NCBI GenBank assembly: GCA_021299715.1
Contig: JAJTEL010000008.1
Location: 1 to 64,000 of the forward strand
Source of the DNA: Ilumatobacteraceae bacterium
Lineage (GTDB): Bacteria; Actinomycetota; Acidimicrobiia; Acidimicrobiales; Ilumatobacteraceae
Reading direction: 5' to 3'
Length of the DNA: 64,000 bases
A model generated the notes under the pieces. It ran no database searches, was not told the DNA's origin, and saw nothing but the letters and a program-made list of their open reading frames with translations. Shown here one piece after another: positions 16,989 to 25,168 of this stretch. The position numbers were made by a program, and so were the translations under genes. Position 1 is the first letter of the stretch; each line of letters begins with the position of its first letter.

Positions 16989-19500
16989 CTGATAAAAGTG
17001 CGTGGCCTTCGCGGGAGCGAAGCGCCACGTTTACTTTTTGGCGCTCTAATGCCTGCTCCAACGTCTTCGTTGCTTGTGGAATGGGATGCTCGGAGAAAAA
17101 GGCATTCACCTGTGTCTCTAGTGCTTCGGTGTTTAACGTGGTGATGGTGCTAATCATGCGAACAATGGTGTTTCCGGGGAACGTGTCGTTGGCGTAGGTC
17201 CAATTTTCTTGCACCGCTGCCCACGCAATCTCGCCGTGGTTTTTGTTAGCAATACAACGAGCAAGCAAGAACGGAGCGTCTTGGCTCTTGACATCTCCGG
17301 AGAATGCCAGTCGACAGGTTCGCTTCATTAGTTCTACGTCATCAAATTCGGCAAGCGCGTACAGCATGCGCACTTTCTCTTGCGGAGTCGGTGCATTGGT
17401 GTATTTGTCGACGAACCACTCGTAATCGTTGGCATCACCCGTGGCGGCAACAACAGTGGTCGATGCTGCAACAAGTTCAGGGTCTGATTCCGCGTTGTTC
17501 ATCAGAATGTTTCGGCAACGCTCTTGGGCTGCGGTGCTATTTCCGTGAATGGCCAGCGTAGACAACAGCAAACCGCGAAGCTTTGACACCAGATCGTCTT
17601 CATTCGCAGATGGTGATTCCCCGAGGCGGGTGTAGGCCGGCATAACGAGTGATGACACGAAAGCATTGAACGGTGCCATGTTGTCGCGCGGAAGAAGGCG
17701 ACCAAGGCCGGCGAGTGCCTTTGTAAGTACTTGCCACACAGCCAGATCATTTTCGCCTTCGAAGCCACGTGCAAACTCAATGAAGTTTTCCGTAGTGAGC
17801 GCACCGGCCACAACTGCATTCCATGCGTCGTCTACCAAGTTGTAACGCTCCAACGTGGTCAGCGTGGCCAACGTTGCGCCCGTAATGCGCGACAAGAGGT
17901 TCGCCGAATACTCCACGCGATAAAAGCCGGGACCGCCGGCGTTCACAACAATGGTTACTGATGGGTCCGCGAGTGGAAGACGAAGTTCGTCGGCGTTGAG
18001 AAGAACTTTGGTGATGTCGTTGCCGAGTCGTACATGAATAGGTATGACCCACAATGTTGCGTCGGGTGTGTTGTCGAACGTGAATTGCCGTTGAGATAAC
18101 ACAAGAGTGTTTCCGTCAACACGAGCAGAGACAAGCGGGTATCCGGCTTGCCAAATCCAAGAATCCATTAGTGCCCGTACGGGAACGTTGTCGCCACCAT
18201 CGGTGGATACCACGTGTTCAATGGCATCCCACAGATCGCCAGTTTCTGTGTTGCCGTAGGAGTGAGTCTTCAAGTAGTGGCTGACGCCAGCACGGAAGCG
18301 GTCGGGGCCGAGGTATTGCTCCAACATGCGCAGCAGGGCTCCGCCTTTTTGGTAGGTGAGAACATCGAACATTCCGTCTGCATCGGCTGGTGATTCCACA
18401 GGGAATTCAACAGTGCGCGTGGAATGTAGTGAGTCCACTTCAAATGCAGCACTTCGATCGAGACCGAACGAGGTCCACATTGTCCACTGCGGGGCAAATG
18501 CATCTGTTGCTGCAACTTCCATGAATGTTGCGAATGCTTCGTTCAGCCAAATGCCATTCCACCAGCGCATAGTGACGAGGTCGCCAAACCACATATGTGC
18601 AAGTTCATGTGCAACAACTGCTGCGACAAGTTCTTGTTCTATTTGCGTAGAAGTTTCAGGGTCGACCAATAGCAAGACTTCGCGGAACGTGATGCAACCA
18701 AGGTTTTCCATTGCGCCTGCGGCGAAGTCGGGAAGTGCAAGAAGATCGCACTTGTCGCTGGGGTAGGGGATTCCGTAATAGTTCTGAAACCAGTCGATGC
18801 AAAACGCGCCAACACGTAGACCAAACTCGGTGAGATGTGATTTGCCGGGAACATGAATGATGCGCAATGGAATGTTGCCCACCATGACGGGTTCGGTGGC
18901 TTCAAGTGGTCCCACAACAAATGCCACCAAGTACGTGGACATCAGCATCGTTTCGGAGAACCACACACGTACCTGATTGTTGGGAAGTTCTTCTCGACGT
19001 ATCTCTTTTCCGTTGGAGACTGCGAGAAGGTCATTGTTGAACGTCAGATCAATGGCAAAGGTCGCTTTGAAATCGGGCTCATCGAAACAGGGGAACGCAC
19101 GCCGGCAATCGGTGGATTGCATTTGCGTTGTGGCAATGGTGCGCGTGTTGCCGTCACCGTCGGTAAACGTGGAGCGGTAGAAGCCACGCAACTTGTCGTT
19201 CAAAGTGCCCGTAAACGAGATATGAATTGAGACAGGGCCAGGTGAGACCGATGTGTCAATGATGAGTCGTTCGAGTTCTTCGTTCAGTGAATACGGCGCA
19301 TCGGAACCATTGACAGTGACCGAATGGATGTCTAACTCGATGGCGTTCAGAACAATCTCGTTCGCCGCCTGCGTTGCTTCGGCAGCGATGGTGACAGAAC
19401 CAGTAAACGATGCGGTGTCCAAGTTTGGAGAGAGCGAGACAACGTACTGCGAGGGCAGAACGGTGCGGGGCAGGCGGTACGGGCTTTGAAGATGACTCAC
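16975..19500 (-). CDS. pepN: Aminopeptidase N, M1 family
   Basis: Zinc aminopeptidase of gluzincin family M1, 841 residues from the GTG chosen. Exopeptidase motif GAMEN at about 262-266 and zinc site HELAH at 298-302, with the third ligand Glu in WLNEAFATF. C-terminal ERAP1-like helical domain to the end. No signal peptide, so cytosolic. The frame is open 31 codons further, but GTG 19500 has TAGCCT exactly 7 nt upstream, matching the leaderless pattern here, and fits the start of M1 homology (YRLPRTVLPSQYVVSLSPNL). Divergent from the kinase gene at 19547. Confidence 0.94.
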   Translation of the reverse strand: MSHLQSPYRLPRTVLPSQYVVSLSPNLDTASFTGSVTIAAEATQAANEIVLNAIELDIHSVTVNGSDAPYSLNEELERLIIDTSVSPGPVSIHISFTGTLNDKLRGFYRSTFTDGDGNTRTIATTQMQSTDCRRAFPCFDEPDFKATFAIDLTFNNDLLAVSNGKEIRREELPNNQVRVWFSETMLMSTYLVAFVVGPLEATEPVMVGNIPLRIIHVPGKSHLTEFGLRVGAFCIDWFQNYYGIPYPSDKCDLLALPDFAAGAMENLGCITFREVLLLVDPETSTQIEQELVAAVVAHELAHMWFGDLVTMRWWNGIWLNEAFATFMEVAATDAFAPQWTMWTSFGLDRSAAFEVDSLHSTRTVEFPVESPADADGMFDVLTYQKGGALLRMLEQYLGPDRFRAGVSHYLKTHSYGNTETGDLWDAIEHVVSTDGGDNVPVRALMDSWIWQAGYPLVSARVDGNTLVLSQRQFTFDNTPDATLWVIPIHVRLGNDITKVLLNADELRLPLADPSVTIVVNAGGPGFYRVEYSANLLSRITGATLATLTTLERYNLVDDAWNAVVAGALTTENFIEFARGFEGENDLAVWQVLTKALAGLGRLLPRDNMAPFNAFVSSLVMPAYTRLGESPSANEDDLVSKLRGLLLSTLAIHGNSTAAQERCRNILMNNAESDPELVAASTTVVAATGDANDYEWFVDKYTNAPTPQEKVRMLYALAEFDDVELMKRTCRLAFSGDVKSQDAPFLLARCIANKNHGEIAWAAVQENWTYANDTFPGNTIVRMISTITTLNTEALETQVNAFFSEHPIPQATKTLEQALERQKVNVALRSREGHALLSALQK

Positions 19501-19507
19501 AGATGAA

Positions 19508-19513
19508 AGGCTA
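19508..19513 (-). promoter_or_regulatory. -10 hexamer for leaderless pepN
   Basis: TAGCCT on the minus strand, 7 nt before the GTG at 19500; favours this start over upstream ones. Confidence 0.45.
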
Positions 19514-19546
19514 ACGCCCACCCAGTACGGACTACCGTGGAGAACC

Positions 19547-20587
19547 GTGCCACGTAGCCATCCATTCACCGCCCACATCCCAGCTCTCACCAATAAAGAG
19601 GGAATTCTCTACGACGTCGTAGGCGTTGGTAACGCGCTCGTTGACATGATTGCCATGGTGGACGATGCATTCTTGCAATCGAACAACATGGTGAAAGGTT
19701 CCATGGCTCTCATTGAGACCGACCGTGCGCTGGAACTCACCTCTGCAGTCGGAACGTCTACGCGTACAAGCGGCGGATCCGGTGCAAACACATTGGCCGG
19801 TATTGCAAGTCTTGGTGGCGAGGTGGCTTTTATTGGGAAAGTTGCCAATGACGATCTTGGAAAAGAATTTGCCGGAGACATGACATCGGTGGGTGTTGAT
19901 TTCCGAAGTGGAACTCCTTCGGGTGATGAACCAACCGGGCGGTGCATTATTGCGGTAACTCCCGATGCGCAGCGCACCATGAATACGTTTTTAGGAATTT
20001 CCACACAGTTGTCATCTGAAGATTTAGACCCAGCAGTCATTGGTGCTGGTGCGGTGTTGTACTTAGAGGGTTATTTGTTTGATCGCGACGAAGCAAAAGC
20101 CGCATTTCGACGGGCTGCATCTATTGCTCACGACCATGGTCGCGTTGTCTCACTCACCTTGTCCGATTCGTTCTGCGTTGACCGCCACCGCGCTGACTTT
20201 CGGGAATTGGTGCGTGACGAGATTGACATTCTGTTTGCCAATGAAGATGAACTGAAATCGTTGTATGAAGTTGATGACTTTGACGACGCAGTACAGCTGT
20301 TGCGACGCGACTGCCACATTGCCGCAGTAACACGAAGCGAGAAGGGCGCGGTGATTGTCACCCGAGACGACGTTCACGCCGTTCCCGCAGCTCCCGTTGC
20401 ATCGGTGGTTGACACAACTGGTGCAGGCGACCTGTTTGCTGCCGGATTCTTGCGTGGGCTCACACAAGGGAAAGATCTCACCAGTTGTGCGCGTATTGGT
20501 GCCATTGCTGCAGCAGAAGTTATCTCCCACGTTGGTCCACGCCCATTGGTACCACTTATTGGGCTCTTGCCCGATGACCTTCGCTGA
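19547..20587 (+). CDS. PfkB-family kinase (adenosine kinase/ribokinase-like)
   Basis: 346-residue carbohydrate/nucleoside kinase. N-terminal YDVVGVGNALVDMIA, SGGSGANTLAGIASLGG (substrate lid), and the PfkB signature DTTGAGDLFAAGFLRGL carrying the catalytic Asp. ATP phosphorylates a sugar or nucleoside hydroxyl. The GNALVD start and overall length are closest to the adenosine-kinase-like branch in bacteria. The GTG start has GGAG 4 nt upstream and TACCGT 8 nt upstream. The N-terminal 20 residues are poorly conserved, so the start is moderately sure. queF follows after 17 nt with its own promoter-like element. Confidence 0.88.
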   Translation: MPRSHPFTAHIPALTNKEGILYDVVGVGNALVDMIAMVDDAFLQSNNMVKGSMALIETDRALELTSAVGTSTRTSGGSGANTLAGIASLGGEVAFIGKVANDDLGKEFAGDMTSVGVDFRSGTPSGDEPTGRCIIAVTPDAQRTMNTFLGISTQLSSEDLDPAVIGAGAVLYLEGYLFDRDEAKAAFRRAASIAHDHGRVVSLTLSDSFCVDRHRADFRELVRDEIDILFANEDELKSLYEVDDFDDAVQLLRRDCHIAAVTRSEKGAVIVTRDDVHAVPAAPVASVVDTTGAGDLFAAGFLRGLTQGKDLTSCARIGAIAAAEVISHVGPRPLVPLIGLLPDDLR

Positions 20588-20591
20588 TTTG

Positions 20592-20597
20592 TAGGCT
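20592..20597 (+). promoter_or_regulatory. -10 hexamer for leaderless queF-like gene
   Basis: TAGGCT, 7 nt before the ATG at 20605; no Shine-Dalgarno sequence. Confidence 0.5.
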
Positions 20598-20604
20598 CAC
20601 ACAT

Positions 20605-20988
20605 ATGAGTGACACCACCGGATTAACCGTTCTTGGAAAGACCGTTCAGCATTCCATTGAGCACGTTGAAGTGTTTCCTGCACCGAAGAATATTTCCTCT
20701 GTCACGTTCGACACCGACGAAGTGCAATCAATTTGTCCGGTCACTAATCAACCCGACATCTCAAGTGTTTCCATTGAATACGAACCAGGTGACTTTTGCA
20801 TTGAATCAAAGAGCCTGAAGTTGTACTTGTGGGGGTTTCGAGATCGCGCAGTATTTGCTGAAGCGCTTGCAGCAGAGATTGCAGGCGAAGTTATGGCAAC
20901 AGCGAAGCCACGCCGTGTGTGCGTCACTCTTACTCAGCATCCGCGTGGCGGTATCACCATTACCGCAGTCAGCGAGCTTCGCGCCTAG
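20605..20988 (+). CDS. queF: QueF-type preQ0 reductase-like protein, altered active site
   Basis: 127-residue T-fold protein of the unimodular QueF type, which reduces the nitrile of preQ0 to preQ1 with NADPH in queuosine synthesis. Catalytic Cys44 and Asp51 are present in ICPVTNQPD, as is the family signature ESKSLKLYL at 67-75. The usual FRNHGxFHE that follows is FRDRAVFAE here, so the catalytic His is Ala85 while the Glu (86) remains. No other queuosine gene is in the window. It may belong to a clade with different chemistry, or be a transporter-fed salvage step. Family membership is sure; activity is not. Confidence 0.8.
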   Translation: MSDTTGLTVLGKTVQHSIEHVEVFPAPKNISSVTFDTDEVQSICPVTNQPDISSVSIEYEPGDFCIESKSLKLYLWGFRDRAVFAEALAAEIAGEVMATAKPRRVCVTLTQHPRGGITITAVSELRA

Positions 20989-21768
20989 TTACTGCGTACG
21001 ACCGCGTTCCATAATTTTGGCGCGACGCTCTGCAACTTTCTTGGGGTCGAACTGTGCCTTGCGCCATTCGGCACCTACTGCAGACTCGTGCTCCCACTTG
21101 TCCATCTCCTGTGCGTGGGCTGCATAGGTGGAGCGAATTTGACGTACGCCGTCTTGTTCGTTGCCAATGATGTCAAGAGCAATTTGACGTGTAAACGGGA
21201 TGAGTTGTTCGTGTGGAACAACGTGGTTCACAAGACCAAACGCAAGTGCTTCGTCGGCCAACATGAAGTTGCCAGTGAAACTCATCTCGCGTGCACGGCG
21301 CACGCCGATGGCTTGCGGAAGAAGAACAGTGAGACCCCAACCGGGCATGATGCCTACGCGTGAATGTGTGTCGCCAAACTTCGCGTTCTCCGATGCAATG
21401 AGGAAGTCGCAGTTCAGGGCAAGTTCAAACCCACCTGTTATGGCAACACCGTTCACAGCGCCAATGAGTGGTTTTGACAGCTTGGGGAACGGCCCGCGAA
21501 CGCCGGTGGAATTCACGCTTCCGTCGGCGCCTGTACCGCCAAGGTTTCCGGCAGTATCGCCTAGTTCTTTCAGGTCGAGTCCAGCGCAGAAAGCAGGGTC
21601 TGTGCCCGTGAGAATAAGGACATCAACGTCGGGGTCGGCGTCTGCTTTCAGCAGCAACTCGGGCAGAAGGCGCAAGACTTCGCTAGACAGCGCATTGCGT
21701 GCTTCGGGCCTGTTGAAGGTGATGGTGGCAATGCGATCGCTGACGTCGTACAGAATGACTTGAGACAT
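20989..21768 (-). CDS. Enoyl-CoA hydratase
   Basis: 259-residue crotonase-family protein. DPAFCAGLDLKELG (first oxyanion loop) and GAVNGVAITGGFELALNCDFLIAS (second) are intact, followed by FGDTHSRVGIMPGWGLTVLLPQAIG. The catalytic loops fit EchA-type proteins common in actinobacteria; Glu to Asp/Ser changes in the active site leave the reaction open. Convergent with queF (stops adjacent) and divergent from a second hydratase gene at 21828. Confidence 0.88.
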   Translation of the reverse strand: MSQVILYDVSDRIATITFNRPEARNALSSEVLRLLPELLLKADADPDVDVLILTGTDPAFCAGLDLKELGDTAGNLGGTGADGSVNSTGVRGPFPKLSKPLIGAVNGVAITGGFELALNCDFLIASENAKFGDTHSRVGIMPGWGLTVLLPQAIGVRRAREMSFTGNFMLADEALAFGLVNHVVPHEQLIPFTRQIALDIIGNEQDGVRQIRSTYAAHAQEMDKWEHESAVGAEWRKAQFDPKKVAERRAKIMERGRTQ

Positions 21769-21774
21769 ACGGAC

Positions 21775-21780
21775 ACCGTA
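21775..21780 (-). promoter_or_regulatory. -10 hexamer for leaderless hydratase gene
   Basis: TACGGT on the minus strand, 6 nt before the ATG at 21768. Confidence 0.4.
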
Positions 21781-21827
21781 GGCGACTGGGCGATGGGGCT
21801 CCGAACCGAGTGTGCGAAACTAGCAAC

Positions 21828-22580
21828 ATGAGCCTTGTTCTTGTGTCCGTCGCAGACGGCGTTGCCACTCTTACTCTTAACAATCCCGACGAGCGCAACA
21901 CGCTCACTCAACCCATGGTGGATGAAATTACCGCGGCAATGGATCGCATTGAAGGCGATTCATCCATTGGCGCACTTGTAGTCACTGGTGCGGCACCCGC
22001 ATTTTGTGCCGGTGCAAACTTGGGCAACTTGGCAACAGCAACAGGTGACAGTCTTGGTGTGATCTATGAAGGGTTCTTGCGTATTGCGCGAAGCCCACTT
22101 CCCACCATCGCTGCCGTCAATGGTGCAGCAGTGGGTGCAGGAATGAACTTGGCATTGGGATGTGATCTTCGCATTGCTGCTCGTCGAGCAAAATTCGACA
22201 CTCGCTTCTTGCAAATTGGTATTCACCCAGGTGGTGGCCATACCTGGATGTTGCGTCGTATCACCGGACCACAAACAACCTTTGCAACGGTGGTGTTTGG
22301 CGAAATCTTGTCGGGTGAAGAAGCAGAGCGCGTTGGCTTGGTGTGGAAGTGCGTGGACGACGACCAATTGTTGGCGGAGGCACAGAAGATGGCTGCACGA
22401 GCCGCCGACATTCCACGTCCTTTGTTGGAGAGCGTAAAGAAGACCATTCAAGACATGCCGAACATTGACAATCATCCCGATGCTGTGAAGCGTGAGTTGG
22501 AACCACAGCTGTGGAGCACAAAGCAGCCATGGTTTGCCGAACGTCTTGCAGCGTTGCAAAAGAAGATTTCGAAGAAGTAG
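21828..22580 (+). CDS. Enoyl-CoA hydratase/isomerase family protein
   Basis: 250 residues. Oxyanion loops APAFCAGANLGNLA and AAVNGAAVGAGMNLALGCDLRIAA; then RFLQIGIHPGGGHTWMLRRITG, where the region of the second catalytic Glu reads IHPGGG. C-terminal LESVKKTIQDMP...KRELEPQLWSTKQPWFAERLAAL is typical of actinobacterial EchA proteins. Paired head to head with the hydratase at 20989-21768, 59 bp between starts, so a shared regulatory region is likely. The reaction is not determinable from sequence. Confidence 0.87.
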   Translation: MSLVLVSVADGVATLTLNNPDERNTLTQPMVDEITAAMDRIEGDSSIGALVVTGAAPAFCAGANLGNLATATGDSLGVIYEGFLRIARSPLPTIAAVNGAAVGAGMNLALGCDLRIAARRAKFDTRFLQIGIHPGGGHTWMLRRITGPQTTFATVVFGEILSGEEAERVGLVWKCVDDDQLLAEAQKMAARAADIPRPLLESVKKTIQDMPNIDNHPDAVKRELEPQLWSTKQPWFAERLAALQKKISKK

Positions 22581-22622
22581 ACAACTACTCGTTGTTGTCT
22601 CTGCGGCGCAGGCGTTCGCCGT

Positions 22623-22628
22623 TACCAT
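22623..22628 (+). promoter_or_regulatory. -10 hexamer for leaderless subtilase gene
   Basis: TACCAT, 7 nt before the GTG at 22636, which begins the signal peptide. Confidence 0.4.
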
Positions 22629-22635
22629 TACTGAA

Positions 22636-24117
22636 GTGACGAAAAAACCCTTTGCTGCTCTTCTCTGTGCGGCATTTGGGGCCGTTGCACTTTTCGGTAC
22701 GTCTGCATCGTCGGCGCCCGTGACGCAGCCCTGGCAACTCGATCGTATAAATCAGCGAACGTTGCCATTCGATTCCAACACATCGTTTGGTGCACTCACT
22801 GGTCAGGGAGTCACTATTTACATTGTTGACTCGGGAACAAATCTTGGTCACGAGCAATTTGGTGGGCGAGCACTCGTTGGAATCGACACGTTGACACCAC
22901 GAGGAGATGACCCTGTTTCACCTCTGTCTTCTGACTGTGACGGACACGGAACTCATGTAGCGGCATTGGCTGCTGGTGCAACGGTAGGAGTTGCACGCGG
23001 AGCCACCATTGTCTCGGTGCGAGTTCTTGACTGCGATGGCGAGGGCGATGTGTCCGATGTAGTGACTGCACTGAAGTGGATTCGTGGTCACCATGTAGGT
23101 GGACGCGCAGCAATAGTGAATCTCAGTCTTGGTGTCGACAGAGGAGATGAAGGTCAGTCAATTGACGACCAAGTCAACGCATTGCTGAACGAGGGTGTTG
23201 TGGTCACCATTGCTGCGGGTAATGGTGATTCATACGGTCGTTACAACTCATGCGAGATTTCTCCTGCGCATGTTCCGGGGGCTCTCACTGTTGGTGCAAT
23301 CGCCATCAACGATGCGTTCACAACGTATTCGGGCTTTGGTCCCTGCGTAGATCTGTTGGCACCTGGTGGCACGAACAGCGCCCCTGTTGAGTCGGCATGG
23401 ATTGGTGGGCCCAGCGCGTATGACATGGATGCAGGCACGTCTATGGCATCACCACTCGTTGCGGGGTATGCCGCGTTATTGGCTGAACAGCAACCTGGAC
23501 TCTGTGCAGACGACATTTCCAGTGCCATAGTGGCTCGTGCAACTACTGGTGTGGTTACCGCAGTAGATGCACTTACAGCAAACAGATTGCTCTTTGTTGA
23601 TACAGCGCCAGTTGCCGCCGGTGTTCCAGGCCAGCCCTCGAACGTTGTGCTGTCGACGGGTGGAAGTTCACTCGGAGTCTCGTGGGATGCGCCGTGTGAT
23701 GGTGGATCGGCAATTACATCAACACGTGTTGCGCTTGTTCGGAACGGCACAGTGGTGAAAAAGGTGAATGTTGGACCAGGAGTCACTAGTACGCGTTTCA
23801 CAAATTTGCCCGTGGGTGCTCAGTACAGCGTTGTTGTGAAAGCAGTGAATGCAATTGGCGAGGGAATCGCTACTCCGCGGTACTCCGCACCAAAGGTCCG
23901 TTACCTTCGGGCCAACAGTTACGTCGCCATTACGGCAATCGCAAAGATGGGCGGTGACCTGTCGTTGAAATGGCGAGTGTCGTCGGGGAGTAGTCGCGTG
24001 TGTCGCCTCACATCGGGCGGAACCAAAGTTCACTTCATGCGCTCGGGAACATGTCGTGTTGCTTTACGCACTATTGACGACGGGCCCGCAGTCGCGCGCA
24101 ACCTGCGGGTGTCGTAG
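22636..24117 (+). CDS. Secreted S8 subtilisin-like serine protease with fibronectin III domain
   Basis: 493 residues from GTG 22636. A Sec signal peptide (TKKPFAALLCAAFGAVALFGTSASSAPV) is followed by a short mature N-terminus and an S8 catalytic domain: Asp in IYIVDSGTN, His in DCDGHGTHVAALAAG, oxyanion Asn in VTIAAGNGDSYG, Ser in DAGTSMASPLVAGYAALL. There is no long inhibitor-type propeptide. From about residue 330 a fibronectin type III module (PGQPSNVVLSTGGSSLGVSWDAP...) precedes a C-terminal domain with paired cysteines. Proteinase-K-like order suggests an extracellular endopeptidase. The frame is open further upstream, overlapping the hydratase gene, but the signal peptide fixes the start. 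Confidence 0.93.
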   Translation: MTKKPFAALLCAAFGAVALFGTSASSAPVTQPWQLDRINQRTLPFDSNTSFGALTGQGVTIYIVDSGTNLGHEQFGGRALVGIDTLTPRGDDPVSPLSSDCDGHGTHVAALAAGATVGVARGATIVSVRVLDCDGEGDVSDVVTALKWIRGHHVGGRAAIVNLSLGVDRGDEGQSIDDQVNALLNEGVVVTIAAGNGDSYGRYNSCEISPAHVPGALTVGAIAINDAFTTYSGFGPCVDLLAPGGTNSAPVESAWIGGPSAYDMDAGTSMASPLVAGYAALLAEQQPGLCADDISSAIVARATTGVVTAVDALTANRLLFVDTAPVAAGVPGQPSNVVLSTGGSSLGVSWDAPCDGGSAITSTRVALVRNGTVVKKVNVGPGVTSTRFTNLPVGAQYSVVVKAVNAIGEGIATPRYSAPKVRYLRANSYVAITAIAKMGGDLSLKWRVSSGSSRVCRLTSGGTKVHFMRSGTCRVALRTIDDGPAVARNLRVS

Positions 24118-24127
24118 GACAAAAATC

Positions 24128-24136
24128 TGTGGATAA
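24128..24136 (-). promoter_or_regulatory. Single perfect DnaA-box match
   Basis: The minus strand reads TTATCCACA, a consensus DnaA box, in the spacer before the small basic protein gene, flanked by a direct repeat AAAAATCTG (24121 region and 24136 region). One isolated box; not evidence for an origin. Confidence 0.25.
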
Positions 24137-24181
24137 AAATCTGCCCTGATTGCCTTCACAACTGGCAGGTGGAGGAGTACC

Positions 24182-24541
24182 TTGCGAATAAGGGAACCAT
24201 TTGGAGCCCACGGGCTCCGGAAGGAGGCAGCGATGAGTCAACGACATCGCAATCAGGACCTCGCGCCTGCACCGCGCGCCGACTTGAGAGCACATGCTCA
24301 CAATGAACGGCATCGGGTAAACAGCGAATTGCATCTTGTGGTGGAAGCCGTGCAACACGGCACAGAACCACTCGATGTTATTGAGCCAGGTCAGGCATGG
24401 AAGCCAGTGCATCACCACGATGCGGAACGCGGAAAAGAAAAAAGCCGTCGTCAGCCGCTGAAGCATTGGAAGACGAAAGATTGGAAGCGTCGCAAAGCGG
24501 TTCGCCGTCAGCGTGCGCTTGCGTGGCACGCACTGGGCTAG
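24182..24541 (+). CDS. Hypothetical small basic protein with two possible starts
   Basis: Unrecognised protein of 119 residues from TTG 24182 or 102 from ATG 24233. Both starts are in frame and both have a GGAGG ribosome site at good spacing (24171-24175 and 24223-24227). The middle is hydrophilic, and the C-terminal 35 residues are strongly basic and Trp-rich (KHWKTKDWKRRKAVRRQRALAWHALG), suggesting nucleic acid or membrane contact; this is inference. A 6-bp hairpin sits just upstream of the second ribosome site. Convergent with the rimJ-like gene, stops adjacent. No domain recognised. Confidence 0.6.
   Translation: MRIREPFGAHGLRKEAAMSQRHRNQDLAPAPRADLRAHAHNERHRVNSELHLVVEAVQHGTEPLDVIEPGQAWKPVHHHDAERGKEKSRRQPLKHWKTKDWKRRKAVRRQRALAWHALG
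24203..24218 (+). promoter_or_regulatory. Hairpin in front of internal ribosome site
   Basis: Arms GGAGCC and GGCTCC with loop CACG, ending 4 nt before GGAGG (24223-24227) of the internal ATG start. It may tune use of the second start. Confidence 0.4.
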
Positions 24542-25168
24542 TTAGTTCATCCAGTCGGAGAATAATTCCGCACGACGAGCATCCCACTCTTCGCGCGTTA
24601 ATCCGTAGCGCACGTGGTCTTCCCACACGCCATTGATCTCTAGGAATCGTTCGGCAATTCCTTCTTCGCGAATGTTTATCTTTTCCATAACGCGACGGGA
24701 GTTTTGATTTCGCGGGATGATGCAGACTTCAACGCGATGCAAATTGAGCTCTTCGAAAGCGAACTGAGATAACACAACCACTGCTTCGCTCATGAGTGAA
24801 CGGCCGGCTCGTGCACGATCTATCCAGTAACCGATGGTTGCCGATTGAAATGCGCCGCGAACGACATTGTTTAGGTTGATTTCGCCTGCGAATGCACCGT
24901 CAACAAAGATGCCAAATGCATATTGGGTTCCGGCCAGTCGTTCACGATCGCGCGCACCGCACCTAGCAGCAAACACTTCGCGATTCGTTTCTGGATCGGG
25001 ATGATGTGAGAGTCGTTGCGGTTCCCACACTGTTAGCCATTCGCCGTTGCGACGACGCACCTCGCTCCATCCCGTGAAGTCTTGGGGAACCAATGGCCGT
25101 AACACCACGCGGCGCCCGTAGAGGCGCAGACCAACACTGGTTGGTCGAGCAGGGTGCATGGCGGTCAT
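24542..25168 (-). CDS. GNAT acetyltransferase, RimJ/RimL-like
   Basis: 208-residue N-acetyltransferase of the ribosomal-protein alanine acetyltransferase branch. LRPLVPQDFTGWSEVR at the N-terminus, FAGEINLNNVVRGAFQSATIGYWIDRARAGRSLMSEAVVVLSQFAFEELNLHRVEVCIIPRNQNSRRVMEKI contains the acetyl-CoA loop and the N..S catalytic helix. In M. tuberculosis a rimJ gene sits near moeA; here it is at the end of the ppx operon, its start overlapping the ppx stop (ATGA). The exact substrate is inferred only from family. Confidence 0.87.
   Translation of the reverse strand: MTAMHPARPTSVGLRLYGRRVVLRPLVPQDFTGWSEVRRRNGEWLTVWEPQRLSHHPDPETNREVFAARCGARDRERLAGTQYAFGIFVDGAFAGEINLNNVVRGAFQSATIGYWIDRARAGRSLMSEAVVVLSQFAFEELNLHRVEVCIIPRNQNSRRVMEKINIREEGIAERFLEINGVWEDHVRYGLTREEWDARRAELFSDWMN

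Noticed and set aside
23241-23801. 186-codon open frame opposite the subtilase
   Set aside because: Antisense shadow; composition is low-complexity Thr/Ser/Pro with no known motif.
24120-24146. DnaA box and direct repeats as a replication origin
   Set aside because: A single consensus box, no box cluster, no AT-rich unwinding region, and no dnaA, dnaN or gyr genes nearby.
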